Source: Cinclus cinclus (lineage: Eukaryota > Chordata > Aves > Passeriformes > Cinclidae). From it: a stretch of 64,000 bases of DNA. The stretch lies in NCBI RefSeq assembly GCF_963662255.1, contig NC_085046.1, positions 46,391,797-46,455,796 on the forward strand. The letters run 5' to 3'. Position 1 is the first letter of the stretch, and every line of letters begins with the position of its first letter. The notes under the pieces are model-generated. The model searched no databases. It saw only the letters and a list, made by a program, of their open reading frames with translations, and was not told the DNA's origin. Shown here piece by piece: positions 1 through 15,000 of this stretch. The position numbers and the translations under genes are program-made.

Positions 1-3000
1 TGCTAGTGGGGGAAAGAAGAGGGGCAAAAGCTCTGAAGGGACACAATTACAATTAACTAGGGCATCTGTTGATAGAACTAGACATATGTCTAGAGATATG
101 TCGTGGCTCCAAACATAAAACACCTGCCAGGGCATATGTTCCCTCATGCAAGATACCTGGCTGTGAACACCAGTGATGCCCAGCAGCTGTACCTGTCTGT
201 CCCTTAGCATCCTCCCAGCACAGCAAACTCCAGGCACAGCAGAGCTGTGGCAGTAACACAAAAAGTATTCCAGAGGCTGCCTGCAATAAAACATGCATTA
301 AAATCTTAGTCTGGCAAATCTGCTTGTTTTACAATTCGGTCATCCTGACTACAAACTCAATGGCTTTTCTTTAACCTCCTTTTCTCAAAGGGAAATGAAA
401 AAAAGAACAACCCCAAGAAAAATGTCTATTTCATGAAGCCATCCAAACTTTTAATTATCTTTCTTTTTCAGGGAAAACTAATAATGGCAAACCACAGAAA
501 GATACACTACACAGTCTTGTCCTTTCTGATGTTACTGAGAGTAGAGGAATATGAAACTAAATAAAGATGTTTACTGACAGACTAATAAACAAATGGGCCC
601 ATTTTGATGTAACCTTGATGAATGGAGCATCCAGGTGTTTTCAATAATGGCAATAAGCACTACAACTCAAAGTATTCCTGATTCAAGTATAATGCATTAT
701 TAGGCCATTAGAGGCTGAGTATAGAGGGCCATTTGTGCTCAGCCCTATCAATAATGTTCCTTCCAACCTACATTTAGGCCAGAGGAATTAGTCATACAGA
801 TATTCTATTTAATAAAACCTAAAGAAGACGCATCAAGAATCGCATTACATTTTAACAGGGTTACAGTAGTCCAGGAGGACCGCGAGTTTAATTTTTATAA
901 GAGCATTCATTCCTCAATTATGTCAAACATGAAAATGTAAACGGCAAACTTAATGCTAACAATATCCCTCAAAGCACATTGGCAGGTAGCAACCATTATG
1001 TTGAGTGAATGCTGGCTGCATAACAAGCAGCCCCAAACTAGACAGTAGTGGATTAAAATTGCCAAGCTGAGCTCCACTGATTACAGTTGCATGCTGCTGA
1101 AAACACCCTTTGTAATATGCATAGGGACTAAGGGCAGATTCTTTCCTCCTGAAAGATTTGCAGACAGTGCAGGAATCATAATTAATATTGACCAAAGGTG
1201 GTAGCTGTGTGATGTGATAGGAGCCACCCTTTGGGTCCTGCCAAGCAAGTGCTATGAACTGAATTCACCCCCAGTGTAATACCACCAAAGAGGAGGGATT
1301 TGCACGCACACATGTGCTTTGCTGGCTACCTCCTTGTAAACAGGAATGGCTGAACAGGGAGGAGCAAGAGCGGGTGGACGTTGGATGCCCACATCTGCTT
1401 TCAGGGATGCAGTCTGCAGCTTCCTCAAATGATGCAAGGTGAAAAAGCAATTAATATATTCTGCAACCAAACCAGAGGTACTTCTGTAATATGTGCAGGA
1501 AACTTGTCACTTTCAACCATCCACATCACAGTGAAACACAAATGAAGGAGATAACATCAGGTGCTGCCTCCTGCACCTTCTGAATATGGCCTGAACCTCT
1601 GCCTTTGTGCAAGTGCTTGACTTCGTTGCCATGCCATGAGTAATGTGGGACCCCAGCCCTGTTTCCACATAAAATAGTAACTTCAGGAGTCAGATGTGCA
1701 GTGTACAAAGTACCAGTTCCCTGCCAGAGCCTTGAAAGGAAGACATATTCCTTAAAGCACACTGTGCTATTAGATTGTGCTGCTGAATAAATGCAGCCCC
1801 TGCAGTTTGGTGACATTCACAGTTCAGAAGAGCGAGTTGCATCCAGGTTGTGAAAGGCAAGCCCTTTCCAGTTAACATCTCTGCTCATGGAGCAAAAAAT
1901 AGGATTAGCCCTGCAGTTCCTCTTTCTGAGGTCTCTAGAAGCATGTTTGTGCATTAACATAACACTGTGCTTGTGTTTTTGTGTGTCCTCTTGCTTACAT
2001 TAGGGCACATAAACAGATAACAGGTGCATAATCATACATTTATTGAAAATACTAATGTATGTTTTCACATCCATTAATTCAGCCTCATTGCATAGAAAGG
2101 AGGACTGAATTAAGGTTCAACATTTGCCAAGTGAAACATTCATTCTATTAACATTTATTCCATTTTTTGATGTAGAAAATGCTACTTGCTCACTTCATCT
2201 ACTTGATATCTCTAAACCTACTCAGAAAGCAAGGGTCCACTGAAGCTCAACAACAACAGGATAGTTAACCACATCATATTTTTCAGAAGTTCTTTTTTAC
2301 ATAGATCAAAATCAAAGCTTGGGGATTTTAGACTTCCTAAGTATCCTTATGTTTCTTTTCCTTATAGAAACTTTTAAAATATGTGTGCAGGAACATCTGA
2401 GGTACAGATCTGTATTCTTACAGAGCCATGCTACTAAAACTCTGAATGCAGTAATGCTTTAGTTTAGATGAGAAATCAGTAAATTTCTTTCATGTTGCTT
2501 GGTTTATACCTAAACACTCACGACTAAAAAATCACATCAGGTAAGTCTACTGGCCCCACACTCCCTGGGAGATGGGATCTTACCCTATCCACCAGTGGGC
2601 AACAGAGCTGTGACAGCTCCAGCTGAATCTTCAGTATCTTCCAAGATTCCTGGGAAAGAACTGGGGTCAGAAAACACCAAAGAAATCTGGGCTCTGCATA
2701 AAATGAAAGTATATAGGTATGTATATAGGTATTTTTTCCTACTCATCATTATCTATTCTGTCTCTCTCTGGGTTTTTTTGGGTTTTTGGGGTTTTTTTCC
2801 CTTTTGATGAGTGAATGGTAACTAAATCACTCCATAGGCTTTTATTTTACCTTCTTTCCTTCATCTTCTTTATTAAATCCTTAAATTACTGGACTCCTTC
2901 AATCAACAGAACCTGCATTATCCTTAATCTCCCATCAGAGCAGCCATTAGTCAACAGTTCTCTCCTCCTGCCAATGCTCACTCTTCTACCTCCACCCTGT

Positions 3001-6000
3001 GGAATGGCTCTGTAGTACTGTACTGCTACAGAGTCAACCCTGCTCACAAACCAAAGTCGTGACATTAGATGTTTTTGGAATATGAAGGGATGAAGTGGCA
3101 TTTCCATAGTCAGATTCTGCAATGACTGCTTGTCTTTGTTTTCCACTAGCATTCTGGTTGTTGACAGATAAAACAGAGACAGTTTACCAAACGGCTTGTT
3201 GCCCACAGAGACCAGCACCAACCCCCATCACATAAAATAAGCTGTCTCATGAGAAAATTGTTTCTAATGCTTAAGCTTCAGCACAAGAGAGAAAATTGGA
3301 ATAAGCAAGCTACCAGAAGGATTTTACTGTCGGTAGATTTATCTTTTTCACAAGTCAGCAATAACAAGGAATGAGGCATAATAGTATAAGCATTATTTTA
3401 GACATGTTAAAATATACATGCTCATCTGATTTAACTTCCTTATCTCTTCCTTATCTCTTGGATGCCTTCCTGCTAAGAGAAGGAATGCACCTTGGCAAAT
3501 AGAAATAGAAATAGAAATGTTTTGCTTTGGATTCTAGCAGCTCAGAAGACAACTTCCAACAAATCCCTCATCTTCTTAAGATGGCATAGATACCCTCAGC
3601 ATGCATTTAAAATGCACTGAGTTTCAGAGAGAGAGATCAGGGAGTGGAGACAAAAGGAAAAAAAAATAAAACATAGTTGAGGAAGTTAGTGCATGGAAGA
3701 ATTTTAGAAGATATTCTTGTTTGACAAGCCAGTCATAAGAAGATAAATTGTTTTATATGGACACTTCATTAGTGGTTATTAAGTTTTGGGAGGCTTCCTC
3801 AGATTTCTGGAGCCACAGAGAAATCCACTATGTATTTTTTTTTTCTTAGCATAACTGAATATTTCAAGGAAGCTCAGTTTTCTAGTGCCACAGAAGAGTT
3901 TGATGTTTCTAATATCAGCCACACTTTACAAAGCATACACACTCTGAACCTAGCAGATGTGTTTTCACGATGATTGGTTCTTGTTATTTCAGTTGTTGTG
4001 CCCCAGCTTTCCTCCAAGGATCACTGCGGGAACCAGCCCAGAACAAGTGTAACAACGTGAAACCCTCTCTAGCCAGAGCCCATTGTGTCAGCACCAGGAA
4101 AGACTTGGTTTCCATCAGCCCAAAGTGAGGATCAGTTCCCACTTCATTTGTGAATTTCAGCAAAAAAATGGGTTATTCCATGGTGGTTTCAGCAAACCCC
4201 AAAGCAACCAAGTTCTTCAGTACTGGAAGGACTTGCCTGCAAGCTTGCTGAACCAGCACCACTGAAGACAGGGAATCCTGGCAGGTCAGCACACCTTGAC
4301 AAAGTAGGTCAACAGGGCAGGTCAACACTGCCTTGACTCCCAAACACAAGCACCCACCTCTGAGCTGTTTTCATATACTAGAAATTCATTTGGAGACAGA
4401 CATGTTTTCTTTTTTGGGGTGTGCTATTTTAAGCTTATGTCAGATGCTGTCAGTCATTAGCCTAAGAGAACTGCTCAGACCCCTGGCTTGTCTCTCCACA
4501 TCCCACGATGGACTTCATAAGCAGTCCACAGCCGTATTGGCATGTGGCTATCACCACTCCACTCCCCAGATATCTTATAATAATAAACTGGTAATTGAAC
4601 GGCGAGTTCAGTCCTGCTGTTTGCAGAGAACCATGACCACTGAATTATTACAACAGCAGGCAGCTCTACAAGAGGTGTTGAAAGAGTCTATTAGTCTGCT
4701 TAGTCTGAGGCAGTAAGGAGTGTTGATGCAAGCTCTCTGCAAACAAATACCCAGTGCAGACAACACAAAAAGGGCAGCAAAGGGTGGGGGCCTGTTTCCT
4801 CCATGGGGGGTTTTGTCAGAGAAGTGTCCTACTTGAACAGGTGAGACATGCACAGAACAAGGTGACCAAGGCTGAAAACATAGGGAAATTGTCATCGTCA
4901 CACTCTAGTTGTAGATCCTGTGACTGAGGAAAGGCAAGAGGACTGTTTACTGGCAAGGAGTCACACCTATTCTGTAACATGATGTGGCTCTAAAACACAA
5001 TATCTGGGACTTAAAACGACCCATTAGATACCCAAGGGCACATGGCATGCTCAGGAAAAGACAAGGATCACCATATTCACAAGACAAAGAAATTAGCAGG
5101 CCTGAGCTACACTGAGTCACCCACCAACAACCTCAAGGGATGCCCATTCAAGCCCCTGACCTCAGCAGCCATGAGGCTCACAAAGCCATTTCCAGCCAGG
5201 GGAGTTGCAACCCATCCCTGACAGACATCCTCACTCCACCAGGGCCTGCAGCATTTTGTTTCTAGGAGCTGGTAGTTAATGGCTCCTCCTCAAAACAGCA
5301 GACTCCTTGAGCAGCTTCTGGTGGCACCAAAACACATAGCATGAGGCAGGTGGACACAGCTCATAGCTTAGTCCCTCAACCATCAATAGGGCTAGAATAA
5401 GGTATTGATAGGATGTATCAGATTTGATCATGGATGTCTCTTGATTAATCATGACTTGAACCATGGGTTCCTTTGAACAGGCAGAACAGTTGCCTGTTGT
5501 GGTGCAAATCTCCTGCCACTGAAAAACCCTTATAGGTAAAATTCATCTTTCCACAAGTACCTAACCCTCATGCAATCTTTTGTAAAACATATTGGAAACA
5601 TATAAAATACATTAACACGATGAGGTGATCACTATATCTAATTTGGTGTTTTCAAGTAGATTCTTCTATCTACTATCTTCTCTCTATCTATCATTTGTCT
5701 CATCAGGAGGCTTATCTGACATAACTCAAAAGTTTGGGATTGACCTTGTTTGTGTTTATGAGCTCCTCTGTTGCCATGGCTCTGGGAAGGAGTTCAGGTC
5801 ACCTTGCTCCCAGTTGTTTTGACATGAAAGCAACAAGACACCAAACATCACTTTAGAAAACAGAGGCTTTAAAATAAAACCTTATAAATCAGAAAATTGC
5901 ACAAAAGAATTTGAAAAATTGGATCCAATGAAATTACATCTGTCTCTTCAAGCTGATTTTAATTGGGAACTGCAGGGACTCAAAGAAAAGGTTAACCTTC

Positions 6001-9000
6001 ATTGTGAGACCTGGAGTCAAATTCTGTTTTGGTGACAGAAACAGTGTCTCTCTGTGCAGGGAAAGCAGTGTAACTCAGCCCAAGCCAGATTTGACAAAAT
6101 CACAGCATATTTCTCCTATTTTTTCTCCTAGGCTTCTCAAGAGCCTTTCACTGCAGTCAGTAGAGAGGTGTAAATTTGCTCCATATGAAAGCTTGGCCTT
6201 TGAGGCATAATAGAGTGGAAAACTAAGGTCAGTGCTGCCCAGTGAGCTTCATGAGGTGGGGGGTATTGCAGCTGCCCCCAAACCCCAGGGTCAGCCACAC
6301 TATCAGGGAGAATGAGCAGTGAGCAGACAGGGGCATGCCTGGTGGTGGTGGTGGTGTTCACCCAAGGCTGAAGCTGCCTGTAAAGATGGAGCATCATAGC
6401 TACAAGTCTTCAAAGAACAAACCATCATGGCTAAAATCTGATTTCCCTGTGTAAAGTGCTCAGACATTGTTCCCAAGCACTGTATCCCTCTCCTTTCCTT
6501 TTTCTCCTGCCTTGATATTAAAGGGAAAAGACATCTCAGCCCAGCCTGCCACAGGAACCCCTACACTATGGGGTGCCAAGAAAGCAGGCACCTCCAAGTG
6601 AGATCTGCACAGGAGGCCAGTGCATCTGCTGTGACCTTCCCAGCACAGATGAGGCACTGTGCTTCTCAAAACACTGGAGTAATCCTCCCTGCCCAAATGC
6701 AGCCAAGTCCCTGCCCTCAGGGGCCGCTTCTCCATAGCCAGCCCCTCTGCTCATCAGCCTATGTTACTGTCAGGCAGATCTGGTGGGCAGGATTTAATGC
6801 ATTGCCTTGTGATTCAGCTGGCTGAGGATGTCCAGTGCCATAAGATCATCATATGACTGCATGCTGTGCAGATTGGGGTAACCATGTGGAAGAGCTAATT
6901 ACAAGGCAGGAAATTAGAGCACAAGCTTGGAGGAAGCAATCTTTCAGCATGCAGCAAAGCCAATCACACAGACTTTAGCAACTCTACCTTCAGTAGTAAG
7001 TCTGCTGAAGGAGGACCTGGATCAAATCCTTCTGCTCCCCTCTGTGTCCTCTCAACTTCTGCTCTTCTTTTAGAACAACTTAGTGGAAGTCCAAGCATCA
7101 CTGTCCAAGAGAGATGGAAATCTCCCTACATTAGGGTGTGAGTTCAAATTTAGGCATATGGGTGGGTCATCCTACACTCTTCAATAGGACAGCTTGTATG
7201 CTTTTTATTACATGCATGGAGGAGAACTTTGATGAGTTAGATCCAAGAGTTTCATACTTTCTTCAAGATCAAAGGCAACACAACAGCTCCCACAGTAGAA
7301 TCCACATGGCTGCAGTTTATTTGCTTTACTGACTTAGTTTGAGTGGGATGAAGCACAGTCTTCAGGCCAAATTGAGCTCTCTACTTCTCCTTAGGATTCT
7401 CTTTCTTAGGATTTTTTTCTTTTTCAGCATATCAGCAAAACAAGTTGATCTGACAGTGCAGAGACTTGCAGATTAAACTCTGGCATTGTTTGCAAGCTGC
7501 TGTTATGCTAAAATAGAGAAAAAAGAGAACAATCTGAAGTACAGTTAAGTGAGATGTTAAGCAAGTTAAAATGTTTTAATTGGCACCAAGACACACCTCT
7601 GTATTCCCCTTTCCCACAATTTAGCAAGATGGAAGAACTAACTGCCAGACAGCTACTCATTTTGACTTGAGAATCTGCATTTACTACTATTGTTTGCTCT
7701 GAAATCTCTACATCAGTAGGAAAGAATAGTAAAATCTTTTTGATATATATCAACCCTTGGCCTGCTCCCCCAATGTAAAGTGTCACCAAAGAGTTCAAGC
7801 ATCACCCGCCCCCATCTGATAAAGGAACCCTGGAAATAATATCAGAGTCACACTCTACTGTGTGTGATGACTGCAAATAATAAAATAATATGAGCTGGCT
7901 TTTGGCCTGCTGATTTTTCCAACACTGATCTCAGTCAAGGGGTGAAAACATGAAGAGCTGTCAGATCAGACAGAATCAAAGAGCTCACAGCCTGCTGTCT
8001 GGCATTGAGCTGGGCAGCAGCAGTGTACAGCACATTGCAAAAACACAAACCTCCAGGAAAGGGACAGTAGCAACCACAGCCAGTGGACAGGCAAAATCTG
8101 ATATCCCAGGAGCCATACAACGATCCTGAAGGGCTGTGGCATGTTTCAGGGAGAAAGGCAGTACTTGGCAAGTCACACTTTGGTCTCTAGCATCAGTCAG
8201 CTGGCTGCTTTCAGACCAGACCTCTGGAGACTGCAGAACTGGAGACAGTGGACGACAGTAAAAGAGCTAGAGAGACAAATTTGCCCTGTCAAGGGTGCCA
8301 GCAGCACTCACACATGCAGAAACACATGCCTATATACACATTTAGGTTTCAACCCTTATATTAAATTCTTATGCTCTTTGGTACAAGTTGAAAAATAAAC
8401 AGCAGCTGTATACAACTGACACCCCAGAACATTTATGAGACATAAATGATGGTTTTGCTCAGAAATGTGATTAATGAAGAAGAAATCCCTTGTGGGCTTC
8501 TTGCCATTTCAGCAATTCCTAGTTTAAATTATTTTATTTAACATCCAACAACCTTTGCACCAGGTTTCCTTACAACAGGAAGTACAAAGTAAAACTCAAA
8601 TGCAGAAGCCAATCTGGTTTATTTCCAATGGATGCACCACCTACCTGGCAACCAAAAATGCTCAAATACTTCAAACCAGACCCAAGATCACTGTGAGAGC
8701 ATAAACTGGAACAGAGCAAGAGCTTGTGTCAGTTCTTGATCCCTCACTCCACCACCAGTGCCAGAGCATTGCAGAATCCAGATAATCCCCAAACATAACC
8801 ACAAGTAAAAGTCACACAATGTATTTTGGACAACATATCAACAAGAATTAGGTTTGTCAAGTCAAAGGTTGTTGCACTGGAAGGTCACTTTTTCAGTATT
8901 AATTCACTTTAACCTTTATCATCCTTGTTCACACACAGATTTACCAAATAGCCAGAACACCAAAACTGACACACCCATAAATGCATCCTTCCTCTGAAGC

Positions 9001-12000
9001 AATGGAAAACTTTTAAGGCACTTAGATGCCATGATGATGAGCATGGCATTAAAAAATGTAGATAGATAAGATAAGGCAGGGGATTATCTGGCAGGAGTCA
9101 GCAGCTGTAATTTGACATTATGTAAATATCCCTTGTGTATGCTGGGATAGGGCAAATGTGGCTCTCACATCTTCCATCAGTAGGATAACAAATACAAAAT
9201 ATTCCTTTAAGAGAGTTCTGTAAAAATTTAGCTGCTGTCTAGAATCCACTGAGAGAGTCAAATACTCCACTCTTAAATGAGAGACTGAGGAGTGAAAGGG
9301 ACAGCATCAAGTGCTGACAGTTCATCAGAGCTCAGATGTTAAGTGAAAGTGAGACCAGAGCTTGCATTAGGACAATGCAGTAAAAAACATAGCACTGAGG
9401 AAGAGGCAAGATCATTAAGCACAAATATTACAGAGAGGAAGAGCAAATATTAATTTTGCTTATGTGCCAGCTTCCTTCTCTCTAACTATAAAGATTCACA
9501 GGAAAGAAAAATAATTTTAAAGTCATCCCCTGAAACCAATTAACAGCTGCATTGCCACAAGATAAATTTTACCAGTTAAAAGTGCACAGCCTTTTAAATG
9601 CTTAGGTTAATTGAAATAATTCCAGCAGAGCTTGCTTTTTATGCCCAGGAGTCCTTTCATATTTAGTCATCCATGAACAGTGGAGCAAATTTATCTGAAC
9701 TGTAGAGAATTTATCATAATTTGTTATTATTGTAATTAATAAATGATGCTATGAGGATCACTGCAAATTTCTATGCCTTCCTCCAATTAATGCATAAGCC
9801 TTTCTCCACATATTTCTAAAAACACAAACTCATTTTTCTACAATGCTTCTTTAATCATTGAAGAAGCAGCACCACAGTAGTGACAGCCAGGATCTGTACA
9901 GGAATGCAATTCAGACAAACACAAAAGGATACACTCATCTCTCAATGCTGGAGGCTAAGTATAAAGGAATAACCTTCCTACAGCTTACACAGAACTAGAA
10001 ACACTTTTCTATTTTCTCTTTTCTATGTAACTTCTGGGTAAGGCATTTTCTGTAGCAAGTTTACAAAAAGATTCAGGATTGTTTTAAATGTCCTGAAAAA
10101 ATTTAAGTGCTATTGCTAGAGCTCAAGTGCAAAGTGTTAACAGGAGCTTTGTCCTCCACATTACCTTGCCATAATACATATGAGCATGCACAAATTACAA
10201 ACCCTGGCAACGTCTATAGTCAGTAACAAAATTTTCCAAGTTTTTCTCTTTCCTTGTTTTTTTTGGCTATGACAAAGAGCCCTGGACACTTACAGTAATG
10301 AGTATTTGTGCTCATTTTTCTGGTGCCATCTTGATTAAATTATGTTTATAGTTTTCTGAGGGTCCAGAAATAGAGAGTGGTGAAGTCCTTATCACCCAGA
10401 TGGTGTGGAAAGTATCTGTGGTGTTTCAGCCAAGCTCCACCCAGGGGCTGCACCCATCCCTCTATCTAAGGTAGCCATATACATAGAGTTAAATAGTGAA
10501 AATTGTGTTGAGCTGAAGGGTCTCTAAATAAAACTGTGCCACAGAACTCCCCCTGACTGGCAGATGCATCTTAGCACACAACAACAGGTGTCATTTGAAG
10601 CTCCAAACTCACTTCTGCAAAATCAATATAAATGCAAAACAGAAATCCTTCCATGACAAAACTGAGGCAGAGTTTGCAGTGGAACCAGACCAGAACACTA
10701 GAAAAGGGCTAAAGCTTTTATTTATTTGTATGTATATATGTATTCATATACATATGTAAGCAGTTTACATTAGCAAGAGGTTTTACTATGGAAAAAAAAA
10801 GAAATCCTATCTTTGTGGGGTAGAAAGACCAATGTATTTTAAATTAATTTTTCCACAATTTGTGTCTGAATAAACTGATGCTGTCTGGGTAAGTACTGCT
10901 ATCTTGGATGAGCTCAGGGCCAGCAAAACAAGGTGATAAGGAAGAGACATCATCTCAAAAACAACAAATCTCTTTTCCAGATGGCATTTTTATCTTAGAG
11001 TGCCAAAAGAAGCCAGACAGGAAATTGGTGGACCTATATCATGGCAAACTCATTAAGAATAAGTGAGTTTCTGAAAGACTAAAACCAAGTTAATCTGGTG
11101 CCTCTGACTTAAAAAGGACCTCAACACTTCAGCTCAATCAGCCTATTGTTTACAGTGCATAAAATAACTTAATCCACCAAAGCATCAGTCCCATGAATAT
11201 CTCTAGAGGACATAACACAACTGGCTTGCATTTTAAAGAGGACCCAGAATGATGTGCTAAAACTGACGAGTTCAGGAGTGTAAGCATTGAGGCTTCCCTT
11301 AACAGAATGAGAAGAGTCCTGCTCATAGGATCTCCAAATAACTCCCAAGTTTAGTTTTAGGGCTAAACATGAAAGTGTGGGGTGAGAGGAGAATATTAAA
11401 GCACAAGAACCTTATTATAAAGCAGCCCACTCCTTTTGTTATATTTCAAGAAATGAGACCTGAAGTGGAGATTGTCTCATAATAATGGACCAAAACAATA
11501 CCAGGAATCCATGCAGGACAGAAGATTCCCGGTGCAACCAGCTGTGGCCACAATGTCTGTCTGTGCAAGGCTAGCAGGAGGGAGACATCCCCCTCAGGTA
11601 TGTTATGAGGCATCTGTTTCTGCCCAGGAGCAGGAAGTAGGTGTTACAGTTTAGTCCCAGTTCTCCGTCAACACACTGAGGTACTCCAAGCACTCAAATG
11701 CTTCTGTAACAGGATATACCAAACCCAGCTATGAGTCTCCGTAGTCCCACAGACAGCTGCAGCCCAGGTTTGACCACAGCAAAGAAATACTTTGGATACA
11801 TCATATCCATGCTCCAAATATCTGTTTGTAACTAAATCAGCTTTTCGACCAGCTTCAGTTCCAAAATTGGTGACATTAGAGTATGGTCATCACCCTGCCA
11901 TCATCCCATTGCTCAGCTGTGGGACTCTCATCAGCTCAAACATCAGCTCTCTGTCCGGGGCTAGGGAGACCACCAAAGTTAGAGACAACAACATCGCAGC

Positions 12001-15000
12001 TGCCGGTTTTACCACTAAAACAGATCAGACATGAGCAACTCACCCTTTGATTCTCAGAGATAAGAGGTTTAAAATTTACTGATACTATAATTGAACAGAT
12101 TCAAACACTCATGGTAACAATCCTTCAAACTCAAAATCCTGATTTTCCTTAGAAGAAGGAGTGGATAAGTGAATGTTTATTTTGTTATATTCTTTCATGA
12201 AAATAAAAGCCTTTTCCAAGTACTTTTGCAATTGTAGCCATAAAGTATTTGCATAAGAAGGAATATATTGTTGGTATAGGAAGCATATTTTGTTCTTAAA
12301 ACTAATATTTAGCTAATGCTCAGAAATGCATGTACGTAATCTGTGCTCTGTTACACTGATCTATTAATAATGAAATTGTAGCTGTCTAAGAAAGTAAAGA
12401 ACATTAACAATGGAAGTGGAATCAGATTCGTATAATGCAAGAAATATTGCTTGGTCAGCTGGTCAGAAGGTCAATCAGTAATTTGAGCAAGAACATGAAA
12501 GGACCATAACGATAATAACTCACATTGTATTTGTATAGTTAGTGCCTTTCAGCCACATAGTGCTCTCTGGAGAGAGAAAAGCCAGGGAGGTGCCAAGCTG
12601 TTGCAGAAGGATGTTGAGCACCAGCAGCTTTCAAGACCTCTCTACTGAGTTAATTGGGTAGGTACTGTAAGATCTGTCTTTCAGACATAGCAACAAATCT
12701 TCCTCCCAAAAGCCCTATTCCTTTGGACTCCTGTGAAGCATCCTCCTCATAAACAGGCCCATTTTCCAGGTTCTAGTCATTGTCCTGGATATACAGCTTT
12801 CTTACTCCCTCTGCAACACTGGCCCAGTCCAGGTGAACAGAGGTATTTTTTTCACTCAGAAGGTTGTTCTTACACATTGTTGCCACCTACACATTCATGG
12901 GTGGTACCACAGAGATTGTGGTAATCCTAGGCTCAAGGGCTGCACTCTCACTGGGATGTGCCACTATTTCTTCAGGCTCCTGGTTCCCTCCATCATCCAG
13001 AGCTAGAATTTTTCAGAGGATGCAGCAGCTCTGGCTTCTGGGATGTGCCTAGGTTTGCTTACCAATAAAAAAAAACAGGGAGAAAAAGGGATCCTTGCTC
13101 TACGCAAGTGGTTGCAGCCACTATGTACCTCCAAGCATGGAAGCATCTAGCAGCCTAAAGGCTGCAAGAGAGAAGCATATGTTTTGGAACAATTAAGACA
13201 TTAATGCAGACATCTGGGGTTTTAAGAACCCTATAAGCACTGTTCTGTGTTCAGTTGTATTGCTGCATGCAGCCTTATAGATAAGGGAGCACTTTAGAGT
13301 CTGATAGAGTAAGAAACAGGAAATGTTGTTAGCCAGTTAAAAGTAGGTTGGAATTTCATCCATCCCTAGTTTTCTTGAAGGCAACATGGGCTTGTAAATA
13401 ATTATAGTTTGAGAAACATCAATATTTCTATTGACTGCTACTGACCAAGAATTCAAACCACAAACCCCAAATACAGATATTCCTAATTTCCTGCTACAAG
13501 AGGTGAGTGGACTGCCTATGTCACAGATCAATAAAATATAAATAAATAATGAAGATGCCAGCTAAGGCATCTTTAAAAGCAGTAGTGCTTCTAAAGTGAA
13601 TCTTCCTCTGCTATACATGGTTGACAACAGTTTTGTAGTAGTCTGGCATTTACTGAAGGCTGGGTAATTTCCCTGCCCTTGCCCTGAACAGATTTCAGTC
13701 TTCTTTGATTTTCCATGCATGGAATGACCAGATCTGTTATCAGCTGCAAAAAGTCTGGGCTTACAGCTGTTGACTGATAACTAACATTCTGCAAGCCCCC
13801 TTCCAGTGCACCAGGTCTTGTTTCTCTTGGCTTATGCTCCTCAGGGATCCCAGGCTGAAGTTTTGCTTGAAGGAGTCTCTATCCTGACACTTGCTCCTCT
13901 CAGCTGCTTTCCCTCTCTCCTGTGCAACAGAGACAAGGCTGGCTGCAGGGCTGGACTTTGCCAGGTGAAGACATGGAAGAGTTTTGTGTCCTAAGGTAAA
14001 ACCATCAAAATATTTTTTGCTGTCAAAAAATAGCCATGATTTTGAATCTTGTGCATTTTTTAGCATGAACAGTTACTATATATAACTAATAAAGCAACCT
14101 ATAACATCTCTAGCAGAAGAGCAGTGTGTTTCCAATGTGCAGCCCATGACATCTCTGAGACAATGCATTTCCTTGGTGGTTTGATTTCCTGGATTCAAAA
14201 GTCAGTATTTCCAAAACAAAGATCAAGAGAGAAATTCTCTGAGAGAAAGCGCAGTGGTAGGAAGCATCTTGCTCACATGCACAAAGCCAAACCATTTGTT
14301 TTGTGTCAGGGGAATAGTTGTCAGCAGAGACCCTAGAGATGGTAAATTGAATTTTATGTGCTGCATATTCGAATGGGAACTCAGTGTTAAGTCAAATAAT
14401 GCCCCAAGATGGCGTGAGGTTGAAAAGCAAGTTGTTAACAGAGAGAGGGGCTAAGGGTGCTTTCCAATTTGAAACATGCTTTTGAATTTTCCTTCCAGAC
14501 TTGGAGGACTAGGGTGATAAAGGGGTAGGATTTTCCAGGAATATTTTAGCTGACTTAAGCATGGAAACAACACAGATTGCTTTTATCCTGTTTGTGAATT
14601 AATCACTAAGGTTTCATTTTTTGTTTTATTTCCATATAAAATGTTTGGGAACTGTGCTGGTAAAGATAATTACACCCATAATTTTCCCAGAACTGAAGTT
14701 ACCTATATAACCTTTATACACATGTTTTGACACAAAAAAAGGACAAATCCTTACCTGGCCTTTGGCATACTTGAAAACTTAGTATTTCAATGCCACCACT
14801 TTAACTACGTGTTAGTAGTCAAGGTGACAATAAAAACTGAAATTATAAATTGCACAACATATCTTATAGACAGACAGTAAGTCATAGAAAGGCTATGTAT
14901 ACATTTCAAAATATTTGTTTGAAAACAAGAAGTCAAAGTGGTATAATGAGATTTTAGGCAAAGTTTGAATTACATACTACAGGTAGAAAGCATTCGTTAT

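Noticed and set aside
4000..4720. Possible old LTR with TTATAATAATAAACTGG near 4575
   Set aside because: It has a TATA/poly(A)-like segment and a 127-codon frame, but I found no matching LTR ends, duplication or second copy.
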